The notes under the pieces were generated by a model. It saw only the letters and a list, made by a program, of their open reading frames with translations. It ran no database searches and was not told where the DNA came from. The position numbers and the translations under genes are program-made. A stretch of DNA of 27,864 nucleotides, from contig DDSL01000006.1 in the NCBI GenBank assembly GCA_002343825.1, forward strand, positions 16,981-44,844, given 5' to 3'. This document shows positions 15,210 through 23,311 of the stretch, piece by piece. The stretch's first letter is position 1. The number at the start of each line of letters is the position of its first letter. This DNA is from Chthonomonas sp. UBA2391. GTDB lineage: Bacteria > Armatimonadota > Fimbriimonadia > Fimbriimonadales > Fimbriimonadaceae.

Positions 15210-16448
15210 ATGCGTGCTCTGCGAGTCGCGGCCGAACTCGAACGACCAGCCCGGGGAATCCAATTTTCTCCGGGCGGCGGTTCGGCCGAACTCGCAATGA
15301 GTAGCAAGGCGGGATGGGTCAGCCCCGGTGGGCCCCGCCTAGCCGGCCTTGAGCGGGCCGCTACCGGTCGACTCACGGTCAAGGCTCCGGAGGTTGGGGG
15401 AGAGTGCACCCGACTGAGCTTTACGGGGATCTTCGCTCTGATCTCAGACCTGGGTCAGCCAGCGGAGGAATCGGCCGCGACGATCAAGGTGGAGCGAGAA
15501 GGAGGGCATACTCTGAGCTACACCCTCCGACCCGGCTACCACTACCGAGATGCCCGGGACCTCGTCCCAATCCACCAGACCTTGGGGGATGGACTGGCCC
15601 TGATGACCTCCGGGGGTGCGGGGTTTGAAGGGGAGGAATACCGCGTGGACACCCTGTCCATTGATCTGCCCCGACTCAAAGACATCACCGAGGTCGCTTT
15701 CTGCGTGAACGGAGCTTCGGCCGCCTTTGTGATCTTCGATGTGGTCTTTGAGTTCGAGAACTCAATGGGCTGTCCGTTCCACCACCAGAGCCGCGGGGTT
15801 TCGCTCGATGAACTAGCGGCGGTCATTCGGATCGGAGACCGGCCAAAGTTTGACCGCGCCGTAAGGCAGCTGAGTGATGGTCTGCTCAAGATGGAGCACG
15901 ACCTCGACGAAGCCAGGGGGACCGCGCTCACGTTTCTGAGCGTGATCAGCGCGGCTTTGTTGGAACTCGGGGCTCCGCGCGAGATGCACCTTTTTCTCTT
16001 GCGCGCGGCTCGCTCGCTGGATGGGGCCAAGGACCTTGCTACCGTCTCTCAGATCGCGATGGAGATGTCGGAGGAGGCCACGCGGGGGCACTTTAGGGAC
16101 GAAGGCGAGGAGGGCGATCCCTTGATCCGCCGAGCCTTGACCTACATTGACCGCCACTTTGCCCGCGACCTCACTGATGAAGTCCTCGCCGACCATCTGG
16201 GTCTCAGTACGTCGCACTTCCGGTTCTTGTTCAAGAAGTCCACGGGTCAGCCGTTTCAGAAGTATCTGATGGGGCTTCGGCTGGAGAAGGCTCGGCGGAT
16301 GTTGCTGGATCTCGAGGTCACGGTGGCCGAGGTCGCCCGAGCTTGCGGGTTCGTCAGTGCAGCGCACTTTAGTCGAACGTTCAGCCATCGATTCGGGTGT
16401 CCGCCGACAGAGATCAAGCAATCCGGTCGGCGGGTCGGCGCGACCTAG
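15210..16448 (+). CDS. AraC-family transcriptional regulator with beta-rich N-terminal domain
   Basis: A 412-residue regulator. The C-terminal 105 residues are a clear AraC/XylS double helix-turn-helix (LADHLGLSTSHFRFLFKKS, then VAEVARACGFVSAAHFSRTF). The N-terminal 170 residues look strand-rich (YTLRPGYHYRDARDLVPIHQ, LSIDLPRLKDITEVAFCVNG), perhaps a jelly-roll ligand sensor. A helical middle region (about 190-295) resembles linkers in other AraC proteins. It lies 8 bases after the solute-binding gene, so it may respond to the same ligand or control that gene; this is inference. I cannot name the N-terminal family. A terminator-like hairpin overlaps its 3' end. Confidence 0.88.
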   Translation: MRALRVAAELERPARGIQFSPGGGSAELAMSSKAGWVSPGGPRLAGLERAATGRLTVKAPEVGGECTRLSFTGIFALISDLGQPAEESAATIKVEREGGHTLSYTLRPGYHYRDARDLVPIHQTLGDGLALMTSGGAGFEGEEYRVDTLSIDLPRLKDITEVAFCVNGASAAFVIFDVVFEFENSMGCPFHHQSRGVSLDELAAVIRIGDRPKFDRAVRQLSDGLLKMEHDLDEARGTALTFLSVISAALLELGAPREMHLFLLRAARSLDGAKDLATVSQIAMEMSEEATRGHFRDEGEEGDPLIRRALTYIDRHFARDLTDEVLADHLGLSTSHFRFLFKKSTGQPFQKYLMGLRLEKARRMLLDLEVTVAEVARACGFVSAAHFSRTFSHRFGCPPTEIKQSGRRVGAT

Positions 16449-16466
16449 GCAAGCGACCGGGTTTTT
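16423..16466 (+). terminator. Likely intrinsic terminator after AraC gene
   Basis: CCGGTCG (16423-16429) and CGACCGG (16454-16460) can pair, enclosing a second small stem (GGTCG/CGACC), and five T follow at 16462-16466. The left arm lies within the last codons of the AraC gene. Confidence 0.6.
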
Positions 16467-16583
16467 CCATAGCCGGTGATTTCGGCATCTAGCTTGCGGA
16501 TGTGGAATGGTATCAGGTGAGCAGCGAGAAGTCTAGAGCATTTCCAGCGCTCGCCCGAAACAAGGAAGAGGTAACGAATCAGG

Positions 16584-16781
16584 ATGTTGACTCTATACGT
16601 CGTCGGCGCAGCGGCACTCTACGGCTGGATGGCTACTTCGGCCTCTCAACTCCCCCCGGAGATGGAAGAGCGGACCCACCCTGAGATCCCGTTTGAGGTG
16701 GTCAATGGCCATCGGCTTCTACAGGTCGTCGATGGAGGACTCTCCGCCACCGCCGAGACTCCCGACCAAAAGGCCGCCTAG
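16584..16781 (+). CDS. Possible 65-residue membrane-anchored peptide
   Basis: The frame starts at ATG 16584 with an AGGAAGAGG run about 13 bases upstream and an AGG directly before the start. It encodes one N-terminal hydrophobic segment (about residues 2-20, LYVVGAAALYGWMA) and a polar tail with acidic and basic residues. It is bounded by two terminator-like hairpins, which supports an independent small transcript. I recognise no family. The 135 bases before it (16449-16583) hold no other gene that I can support. It could be a chance frame; codon use looks ordinary for the window. Confidence 0.5.
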   Translation: MLTLYVVGAAALYGWMATSASQLPPEMEERTHPEIPFEVVNGHRLLQVVDGGLSATAETPDQKAA

Positions 16782-16814
16782 GCGACCCCCGTTCCGCATC
16801 ATCGGAACCGATCC

Positions 16815-16858
16815 GACCCGGAAGTCCTGTTCGATAGGACCTCCGGGTCAATTCTTTT
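16815..16858 (+). terminator. Strong intrinsic terminator between convergent genes
   Basis: GACCCGGA (16815-16822) pairs with TCCGGGTC (16842-16849), and GTCCT pairs with AGGAC inside it across one mismatch, closing a seven-base loop. AATTCTTTT follows on the plus strand. The hairpin also begins right at the stop codon of the minus-strand lipoprotein, so it may serve both directions, although the minus side lacks a T-run. Confidence 0.8.
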
Positions 16859-17315
16859 GCTCGACCCTCTTCAGTGGGACTGGTTCGGGATAAGCCCCGG
16901 TTGGGTCGCTGAACTCCAGCTTTCCGCCCGGAAGGGTCCGCACCACGTAGGGGTTCTGGGCGCGCTGTTCATTGCCGCGACCCTCGCCAATGGGGCGGTC
17001 CAGAAGCGTCTCGGCGTAGAGCTTGGCGGCCTGGCCCTCAAAGACGACCCGCCCGGTGTATGCGAGGCCAAACTCGGTTAGTGTGAACCGGGCCCCGGGC
17101 TGGATCGTTAGGGAGACTTTTTGAAGGGTGTTTCGCACTGGTTCGGGCATCTGGTCAGAGTTGGGTAGGGAGCGTTGGCCTTGCCAGGTACCCACGAAGG
17201 CCTGTTCTGGGTTGCCGCAAGCGGAGACGGCTATAATGAGTGCAATGAGCGCGCTCGCCCCGGAACTCCATCGGAGTATGGGCTTGACAGACTTTGAGTA
17301 CGACCTGATCCTCAA
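16848..17315 (-). CDS. Small lipoprotein of unknown function
   Basis: From a TTG at 17315 the protein is 155 residues. It has a basic N-terminus, a hydrophobic segment (SALIALIIAV) and a lipobox VSAC with Cys33. The mature part starts with a GTWQGQ motif and reads as strand-rich (VSLTIQPGARFTLTEFGLAYTGRVVFEG), like small lipocalin-type lipoproteins; that resemblance is weak. No ATG gives a sensible signal peptide: the next upstream choices are GTG 17330 and ATG 17354. Any of these starts makes the gene overlap the 5' end of purL by about 70 bases or more, which is unusual. The stop coincides with the right arm of the terminator hairpin. Confidence 0.7.
   Translation of the reverse strand: MRIRSYSKSVKPILRWSSGASALIALIIAVSACGNPEQAFVGTWQGQRSLPNSDQMPEPVRNTLQKVSLTIQPGARFTLTEFGLAYTGRVVFEGQAAKLYAETLLDRPIGEGRGNEQRAQNPYVVRTLPGGKLEFSDPTGAYPEPVPLKRVEQKN
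17232..17237 (+). promoter_or_regulatory. TATAAT -10 box for purL
   Basis: A perfect TATAAT lies seven bases before ATG 17245, so transcription would begin at or next to that codon. No ribosome-binding site lies between. The box is inside the coding region of the divergent lipoprotein. A good -35 is not visible at 17 bases; TTGCCG is present at only 14 bases spacing. Confidence 0.5.
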
Positions 17316-19497
17316 GTTGATGGGCCGCACCCCAACATTGACCGAATTGGGCATGTTTGCGGTGATGTGGAGCGAGCACTGCGGGTACAAGTTCTCGCGC
17401 CCGGTTCTATCCTACTTCAAACAGTATAAGGAAGCCATCGAGGGCGAAGGGCTAGAGAACGCCGGGATCATCGATATCGGCGATGGGCTCGGGATCACGA
17501 TGAAGATCGAATCCCACAACCACCCGAGCGCGGTCGAGCCTCACCAAGGCGCGGCAACTGGCGTCGGTGGAATCATTCGGGACATCTTTACGATGGGGGC
17601 TCGGCCGATCGCGCTCGGGAATTCCTTGCGGTTCGGTCCCATTGAACCAGGAAGCCAGCCCGATTCGGTCGTGGCTCGGAACCAGTTCTTGATGAAGCAC
17701 GTGGTCGAGGGGATCGCGCACTACGGGAACTGCGTGGGCGTTCCGACCGTGGCGGGTGAGGTCAATTTCCACCCTCGGTACAGCGGCAATCCGCTGGTGA
17801 ACGCGATGTGCGTCGGGATGGTCCAACTGGATTCCATCGCTACGGCGGGGGCCGGCGGACTCGGCAACCCCGTCATCTATCTCGGGTCGGCGACTGGGAA
17901 GGACGGCATCCACGGCGCAACCTTTGCCAGTGACGCCCTCGACGACGACAACGAGGCGAGCCGCCCTAACGTCCAGATCGGGGATCCCTTTGCGGAGAAG
18001 CTTTTGATCGAGGCCACGCTTGAGGCGCTCCAGACCGGGGCGATCCACTCGATCCAAGACATGGGCGCCGCAGGCCTGACTTGCAGCACGATCGAGATGA
18101 GCAGCAAGGGCGGGGTGGGGATGAAGGTGAACCTCGACCTGGTTCCGGCCCGAGAGCGGGAGATGTCGGCCTATGAGCTGATGCTGAGCGAGAGCCAAGA
18201 GCGGATGCTCGCCGTCGCGCATCGTGGCCGCGAACAGGAAGTTATACAGGTCTTCCAGAAGTGGGGAGTCCACGCGGTCGTGATCGGCGAAGTCACCGAA
18301 GGGCCCAACGTGGAGGTCTACCGAGAAGGCAAGTTGGAGGCTAGTCTCGACGCGACCTGGCTTACCGACCATTGTCCGACCTATACGACTCCGGTTGAGA
18401 TCCCGGCCTATCACCAAGAAGCCCAAAATTTCGACCTCTCGGCCGTGCCGGAATCGGGCATCGAGGCGCTCCCGGTTCTGTTGTCTTCTCCCAACATCGC
18501 CAGCAAGCGATGGATCTTCGAGCAATACGACACTCAGGTCCAGACGCAGACTTTGGTTCTGCCGGGGGCGGGGGATGCCGCCGTCCTCGCTCCGCGTGGG
18601 ACCCAAAAGGGAATCGCCTTCAAGATCGATGGGAATGGTCGCCAGATCTACCTGGACCCCTACGTGGGAGGCCAACTCGCAGTGGCCGAGGCAGCCCGAA
18701 ATGTGGCCTGCGTTGGAGCTCGCCCTCGGGCAATTACCGACGGGCTGAACTACGGGTCGCCCAAGAACCCGTGGGTCTATTGGCAGTTCGAGCGATCCGT
18801 CAAGGGAATTGCCGAAGCCGCCGAAGCCCTCGGAACGCCAGTGATCAGCGGCAACGTCAGCTTCTATAACGAGAGCGAATTGGGCGAGATCCTGCCGACT
18901 CCTCTGATCGGCATGGTCGGTGTTTTGGAGAATGCCGACGACCGTTTGGGACTTGCGCCGAGAGCGGATGCCGGTTCGCTCTGGTTGATCTCCTACGACC
19001 TAGCCGATCATGCCCACGCGGGTTTGGGGGCCAGTGAGTACCTGTCCAGGATTCATGACATTGAAAGTGGTTTACCTGTCCCGCCGGACCTCGCAAAAGA
19101 GCGGGATCTTCATGCATTCCTAGTGAATTGCGCAGGTGGGGGGCTTCTCGATGCGGCCCATGATATTGCCGAGGGCGGACTCCTTGTTTGCGTGGCCGAA
19201 ATGGCCTTGCGCGGAAACGTGGGGGTCGAAGTTTCTCTGGAGTCCGGAGTGTTCTCAGGTCTCAAACGACGGGATTCGCGCTATTTCGGCGAGTTTCCGG
19301 GCTGGATAGTTGTCGCTGTCGAGCCAATAAGAGAAGAGAGTGTGCGCCAGGAAGCGGCTCGATGCGGACTGACCGTCACTAGTATTGGAAAATTTGATCG
19401 CAAGTCTGTGGACTTCCAAGTGGATGGGATTCGCCTCAACCTGGAGGATCTGGCTCATGCCTATGAGTCGGCCATCCCCGACCACTGTGGAGACTAG
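17245..19497 (+). CDS. purL: Phosphoribosylformylglycinamidine synthase subunit PurL
   Basis: PurL catalyses the ATP-dependent conversion of FGAR to FGAM in purine synthesis, together with PurQ and PurS, which are not in the window. The sequence shows LTELGMFAVMWSEHCGYKFSR (cited in part: WSEHCGYK), KIESHNHPSAVEP, GVGGIIRDIFTMGARPIA, and the second-half motifs PVISGNVSFYNE and GGGLLDAAHDIAEGGL. From ATG 17245 it has 750 residues, the length of small (Bacillus-type) PurL. ATG 17236 lies inside the putative -10 box; ATG 17278 (739 residues) matches the usual family start and is the main alternative. The codons before 17236 have no similarity to PurL. Confidence 0.95.
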   Translation: MSALAPELHRSMGLTDFEYDLILKLMGRTPTLTELGMFAVMWSEHCGYKFSRPVLSYFKQYKEAIEGEGLENAGIIDIGDGLGITMKIESHNHPSAVEPHQGAATGVGGIIRDIFTMGARPIALGNSLRFGPIEPGSQPDSVVARNQFLMKHVVEGIAHYGNCVGVPTVAGEVNFHPRYSGNPLVNAMCVGMVQLDSIATAGAGGLGNPVIYLGSATGKDGIHGATFASDALDDDNEASRPNVQIGDPFAEKLLIEATLEALQTGAIHSIQDMGAAGLTCSTIEMSSKGGVGMKVNLDLVPAREREMSAYELMLSESQERMLAVAHRGREQEVIQVFQKWGVHAVVIGEVTEGPNVEVYREGKLEASLDATWLTDHCPTYTTPVEIPAYHQEAQNFDLSAVPESGIEALPVLLSSPNIASKRWIFEQYDTQVQTQTLVLPGAGDAAVLAPRGTQKGIAFKIDGNGRQIYLDPYVGGQLAVAEAARNVACVGARPRAITDGLNYGSPKNPWVYWQFERSVKGIAEAAEALGTPVISGNVSFYNESELGEILPTPLIGMVGVLENADDRLGLAPRADAGSLWLISYDLADHAHAGLGASEYLSRIHDIESGLPVPPDLAKERDLHAFLVNCAGGGLLDAAHDIAEGGLLVCVAEMALRGNVGVEVSLESGVFSGLKRRDSRYFGEFPGWIVVAVEPIREESVRQEAARCGLTVTSIGKFDRKSVDFQVDGIRLNLEDLAHAYESAIPDHCGD

Positions 19498-19502
19498 CCT
19501 CG

Positions 19503-20999
19503 ATGAGAGACAAGGCGAAGAAATCTATGAGCAATAAACTGAGATTCGTCATGACCGCCATCATCAGCGCGCTGATGATGGCCGTTGCCATGGCCCAGCC
19601 CATCACCGCTGATGATGTTCCGAAGAAGGTGGTGGAAGCAGCCGAGGTCTATCGGAATGGCGACGCCAATAAGGCGCTGGCTCTGTTCGAAGAGCTCGTT
19701 GAAGTGGCGCCCGAAAATCCCGACGTGCTCTCCTGGCTTGGCTTCCTCTACATTCAAAGGGACGATTTCACCAAGGCGATTCCGGTGCTCGAAAGGGCCA
19801 AGGGTGTCCGCGCCAACGACCTGGAGATCTTGAACAACCTCGGCAACGCCTACGTGGCGGTTGGGCGAGATGATGAAGCTCTCGGTCTCTATAGCTCAAT
19901 CACCGAGCTAAACACCAGGATGTATGAGCCTTGGTACAACATCGGCGGGATCCACCTCCGAAAGCGGAACTACGACGCGGCGATCGGAGCCTTTGATAAG
20001 GCGATCTCGCTGTATGGCCAAGATCCTTTCGTTTACAACAACCTCGGTATCGCATGGGAAGGGAAGGGGAACAACGAAAAGTCGTCGGAAGCCTTTTTGA
20101 AGGCTGTCGAGCTCCGGCCCGACAATGTGACCTTCAACCGCAATGCGGGCGTGGCCCTTCTGCGTCAAGGTCAGGTCGATAAGGCTGTCCCCTACCTCGA
20201 AAAGTCGATGGCCGATGAGGATCCGATGACGGCTCTGGCTTTGGGCGAAATCTACGCAGCCCAAGGACGCAACGAAGATGCCGCCAAGATGTTTGAACTT
20301 GCCGAAGAAGGCAACGGCCAAAACGCCGTCTATTGGTACAACGTGGGCATCCTGAAAGCCCGGCTGAACCAAAACGATGAAGCCGTAGCGGCTTATGAAA
20401 AGTCGCTTGAGCTGAATGGCAATCAGCCCGAAGTGCTCAATAACCTCGGACTACTCCACTATCGTCAGCGCAACTATGAAAAGGCGCTCCTGGCATTTGA
20501 AGCCCAAGCCAAGCTCCAGCCGAACAGCGTCGACGTGCTGCAAAACTGCGCCGCGACTCAAGTCCAGCTCGGGAAGAAGGATGAGGCATTCAAGCTTTGG
20601 CTTCAGATCCTTCAGCGCGACCCCAACAAGGTAGACGCTCGGCTGAACGTGGCCGCGACCTATTGGGACCGAGGTGGCAAACAGAATCGAGAGCAGGCCC
20701 GGTTCCATTTCGTCGAGGCACTAAAGCGAGAGCCTCGCAACCCGCGAGCTCTGAACGGCATCGGTCTCTACCAATACGAAGACAACCGACTGGACCAGGC
20801 GGTGGAATCGTTCCGACGGGCTATTGCGGCCGATCGAAGCTTCCTCCCGGCCTATAACAACCTGGCGGTGACGCTCGAAAGACAAAACAAGCGCGCCGAA
20901 GCAATCCGGACCCTGGAAATGGCCCTCGAAATTGATCCAAACTACGAGGACGCCAAGAAAAACTTGGCCCGGATGAAGCAAAGCACGCGCAAATCTTGA
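19503..20999 (+). CDS. Exported TPR-repeat protein
   Basis: A 498-residue protein with an N-terminal signal peptide (basic start, then a hydrophobic run about residues 17-31 ending near AMA-QP). About thirteen tetratricopeptide repeats of 34 residues follow and fill the rest; good copies contain NNLGNAYVAVGRDDEAL, YNNLGIAWEGKGNNEKS, and YNNLAVTLERQNKRAEAI. TPR superhelices bind peptides or partner proteins, here probably outside the cytoplasm. An in-frame ATG at 19527 gives a shorter signal peptide and is an alternative start. It begins 5 bases after purL and its stop overlaps the nadK start. The specific partner is unknown. Confidence 0.88.
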   Translation: MRDKAKKSMSNKLRFVMTAIISALMMAVAMAQPITADDVPKKVVEAAEVYRNGDANKALALFEELVEVAPENPDVLSWLGFLYIQRDDFTKAIPVLERAKGVRANDLEILNNLGNAYVAVGRDDEALGLYSSITELNTRMYEPWYNIGGIHLRKRNYDAAIGAFDKAISLYGQDPFVYNNLGIAWEGKGNNEKSSEAFLKAVELRPDNVTFNRNAGVALLRQGQVDKAVPYLEKSMADEDPMTALALGEIYAAQGRNEDAAKMFELAEEGNGQNAVYWYNVGILKARLNQNDEAVAAYEKSLELNGNQPEVLNNLGLLHYRQRNYEKALLAFEAQAKLQPNSVDVLQNCAATQVQLGKKDEAFKLWLQILQRDPNKVDARLNVAATYWDRGGKQNREQARFHFVEALKREPRNPRALNGIGLYQYEDNRLDQAVESFRRAIAADRSFLPAYNNLAVTLERQNKRAEAIRTLEMALEIDPNYEDAKKNLARMKQSTRKS

Positions 21000-21856
21000 G
21001 AATCCATCTCCTGGTAAACACGCACCGCCCCGATGCCATCGAGGCGGCCAAAGCGACGGCGCTCTTTCTGCGAGAGCGCCGTTGTCAGTTAGGGACCGAC
21101 CGCGAGGCCAGTCCCTTGCTTGGCGTCGAGGCGGTGGGTATCGAAGAATTGGGCCGAGCCGACCTGATGGTGACCTTCGGCGGCGACGGGACCCTCATCC
21201 GCGGAGCCCACGTATGCGCGCCCCATGGCACGCCGATCCTAGGGGTCTATTACGGTCGGTTCGGCTTCGTCACCCAGTGCCAACCGGCCGAAGTTGGAGC
21301 CGCCCTGAGCTTATTCTTTGACGGACAGGCCGTTCTGAGCGAGCGCATGATGATCCAAACCGAATTGATCCGCGCAGATCGCTCGGTCGCAACCCTTCAC
21401 TCGCTGAACGAAGCTGCCCTGCAAAGGGCCGCGACGACTCGGATGCTCTACTTTGAAGTGGTTGTGAACGGTCGGTACTTGCACAGCTATCCGGCCGACG
21501 GGATCTTGGTTGCGAGCCCGACCGGCTCGACCGCCTATAACCTCTCCGCGGGCGGGCCGATTGTCGATCCGCGCACAGAACTCATGATCTTGACTCCGGT
21601 GACCCCTCACACTTTGGCCACCCGGCCTCTCATCTTGGATCCGAGCAGCGAGATTCAGTTGAGGATCGAAACCCGGGGAGACGCAGTCTTGTCTTGCGAC
21701 GGGCAGAGTCGGCTCCAGTTGTTGAGTGGAGATCGTGTGCGGGTTACCCGGTCGCCTCGAATCACCCGGCTGGTTACCATTGATGATCAAGACTTCTTGA
21801 ACAAGGTCCACGATCGACTCTTTCATCATGCCCACGGCGAGGAGATCGGCGAATGA
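20996..21856 (+). CDS. nadK: NAD kinase
   Basis: NadK phosphorylates NAD to NADP in the cytosol. The 286-residue protein starts at TTG 20996, overlapping the TPR stop by four bases. Diagnostic motifs are FGGDGTLIRG (GGDGT at residues 62-66), the LNEA pair, and DGILVASPTGSTAYNLSAGG, all characteristic of the family. The C-terminal strand region (DAVLSCDGQ) is also present. The stop overlaps the next ATG (ATGA), indicating translational coupling with the ABC ATPase gene. Confidence 0.95.
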   Translation: MRIHLLVNTHRPDAIEAAKATALFLRERRCQLGTDREASPLLGVEAVGIEELGRADLMVTFGGDGTLIRGAHVCAPHGTPILGVYYGRFGFVTQCQPAEVGAALSLFFDGQAVLSERMMIQTELIRADRSVATLHSLNEAALQRAATTRMLYFEVVVNGRYLHSYPADGILVASPTGSTAYNLSAGGPIVDPRTELMILTPVTPHTLATRPLILDPSSEIQLRIETRGDAVLSCDGQSRLQLLSGDRVRVTRSPRITRLVTIDDQDFLNKVHDRLFHHAHGEEIGE

Positions 21857-22581
21857 AGCCACTATTGAATTTTGACCAAGTTTCTGTCCGGTACGGCAGT
21901 TTTCTCGCCCTGGATGGAGTCTCCTTGGACATCCAGGAAGGAGAATGTCTGGCCTTGGTCGGGGAGTCGGGGAGCGGAAAGACGACTCTGGCTCGGGCGG
22001 CGCTGGGTCTGCAGCCCATTTCTGCCGGCGAGGTTCGGTTGATGGGCCAGGCGATCCAGGGGACTCGCGGTGGGCAGGCCGCGGAAATCGGGATCGTTTG
22101 GCAGGACCCGTATGCCAGCCTGGACCCTCGTTGGACGATCGGCCGGATCATCGAGGAACCAGGAGTCTTGGCGAAGGTGGAGGTGGACGTTCGGGCACTT
22201 ATGGAAGAAGTTGGCCTCGATCCCTCTCTCCACTCACGCTTTCCGCACCAGCTGAGCGGGGGGCAACGACAACGGGTGGCAATCGCGAGGGCGATCGCGC
22301 TTAAGCCCAAGGTGCTGATCTGCGACGAACCGACGGCGGCCCTCGATCTGAGTGTTCAAGCCCAGATTCTTAACTTGTTGAAGGACCTGCTCCGCATGGA
22401 ACAGCTCACCTGTCTCTATATTTCGCACGATTTGGCCACCGTTCGTTACATCGCCGACCGGGTTGCCGTACTGAAGAGCGGGAGACTCGTGGAATCGGGG
22501 CCGATTCAAAAAGTGTTTGAAGATCCACAAGAGTCCTACACTCGTGAACTTTTGTCCTCCGCTCCCCGATTATTGATATAG
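21853..22581 (+). CDS. ABC transporter ATPase, dipeptide/oligopeptide type
   Basis: A complete 242-residue ATPase: Walker A GESGSGKTT at 37-45, Q-loop at Gln84 (VWQDPYASLDPR, typical of the DppF/OppF branch), signature LSGGQRQR at 134-141, Walker B VLICDEP and the switch His in YISHD. OppF/DppF proteins usually carry a C-terminal extension of about 70 residues with an iron-sulphur or structural role; that extension is absent here. No permease or partner ATPase adjoins it. It could serve the solute-binding lipoprotein at 13591-15201 or another transporter encoded elsewhere. Confidence 0.92.
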   Translation: MKPLLNFDQVSVRYGSFLALDGVSLDIQEGECLALVGESGSGKTTLARAALGLQPISAGEVRLMGQAIQGTRGGQAAEIGIVWQDPYASLDPRWTIGRIIEEPGVLAKVEVDVRALMEEVGLDPSLHSRFPHQLSGGQRQRVAIARAIALKPKVLICDEPTAALDLSVQAQILNLLKDLLRMEQLTCLYISHDLATVRYIADRVAVLKSGRLVESGPIQKVFEDPQESYTRELLSSAPRLLI

Positions 22582-22582
22582 T
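22577..22582 (+). promoter_or_regulatory. Putative -10 box for phoU
   Basis: TATAGT lies 42 bases before the phoU TTG, with TTGTCC 19 bases further upstream as a weak -35. Its last bases lie at the end of the ATPase gene (TAG stop at 22579-22581). Confidence 0.35.
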
Positions 22583-22624
22583 GTTTTTCGGTCCACACAG
22601 AGTCTTAACATTCGGAAGGTTAGC

Positions 22625-23311
22625 TTGGAAGAAGTGAACGTACCCGAGTTAGAACCGAGGGTTGAGCATATCTACTCGCTCGAAATCCAGTCGCTTGATC
22701 ACGATGTGATCGAGATGGCTAGCCGCGCAGAAGCCATGATTGGCAATGCGGTGGATGCCCTAGTGCGGGCGGATGCCGAGCTGGCCGAAGCCGTGATGCT
22801 GGCCGACGACGAAGTGGACCAGCTAGACGAGGACATCGAAATGCGGTGTCTGCGGATGCTCTCGTTGGGATCGCCGATCGGGTCGGACCTTCGCCTCGTC
22901 GGAGCGACCATCAAGATGATCACGGATATCGAACGCGTCGCTGACCTGGCGGTTGATATCGCGGCCTGTGCCAAAGAACTTGAAAAAGAGATGGTGGACG
23001 GGCATCTGGTGGACGTCCGGCAGATCTCGATGCTTGCTCGCAAGATGTTCCGCGAAGCTATCGAGGCCTATGTCCAGCTTGATTTGAGCCGCGTCGAGAG
23101 TGTCCGGAGTACCGAGGAGATGGTGGATGCCCTGAACCGCGAATTTCGGCGCCAACTCCATGATTCGATGCGAAACTCTCCAGATACCGTGGTGGCGGCC
23201 AGTTGGACTCTGATGGCAGTAGCCAACGTCGAGCGGATTGCCGACCACGCCCTGAATATCGCCGAGCGGGTTGAGATGCTGATTGAGAACGAACTCGGAA
23301 GGACGCTCTAG
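22625..23311 (+). CDS. phoU: Phosphate transport regulator PhoU
   Basis: PhoU links the PstSCAB phosphate transporter to the PhoR kinase and also limits phosphate uptake. The 228-residue protein has the two three-helix PhoU repeats: ALVRADAELAEAVMLADDEVDQLD in the first (cited as VMLADDEVDQLDEDIE), and NVERIADHALNIAERVEM in the second, plus LRLVGATIKMITDIERVADL. TTG 22625 has GGAAGG five bases upstream, which decides the start; GTG 22634 is the alternative. No pst or phoBR genes are in the window. It shares the four-base sequence CTAG with the convergent rbsK, each using it for its own TAG stop. Confidence 0.94.
   Translation: MEEVNVPELEPRVEHIYSLEIQSLDHDVIEMASRAEAMIGNAVDALVRADAELAEAVMLADDEVDQLDEDIEMRCLRMLSLGSPIGSDLRLVGATIKMITDIERVADLAVDIAACAKELEKEMVDGHLVDVRQISMLARKMFREAIEAYVQLDLSRVESVRSTEEMVDALNREFRRQLHDSMRNSPDTVVAASWTLMAVANVERIADHALNIAERVEMLIENELGRTL

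Noticed and set aside
17452..18675. 407-codon minus-strand frame inside purL
   Set aside because: Antisense shadow of a conserved enzyme, with no recognisable domain or start signal.
22600..22624. Possible Pho box (TTAACA-like) upstream of phoU
   Set aside because: Only one good half-site is visible and the second is poorly matched and wrongly spaced; not enough to claim PhoB/PhoP control.
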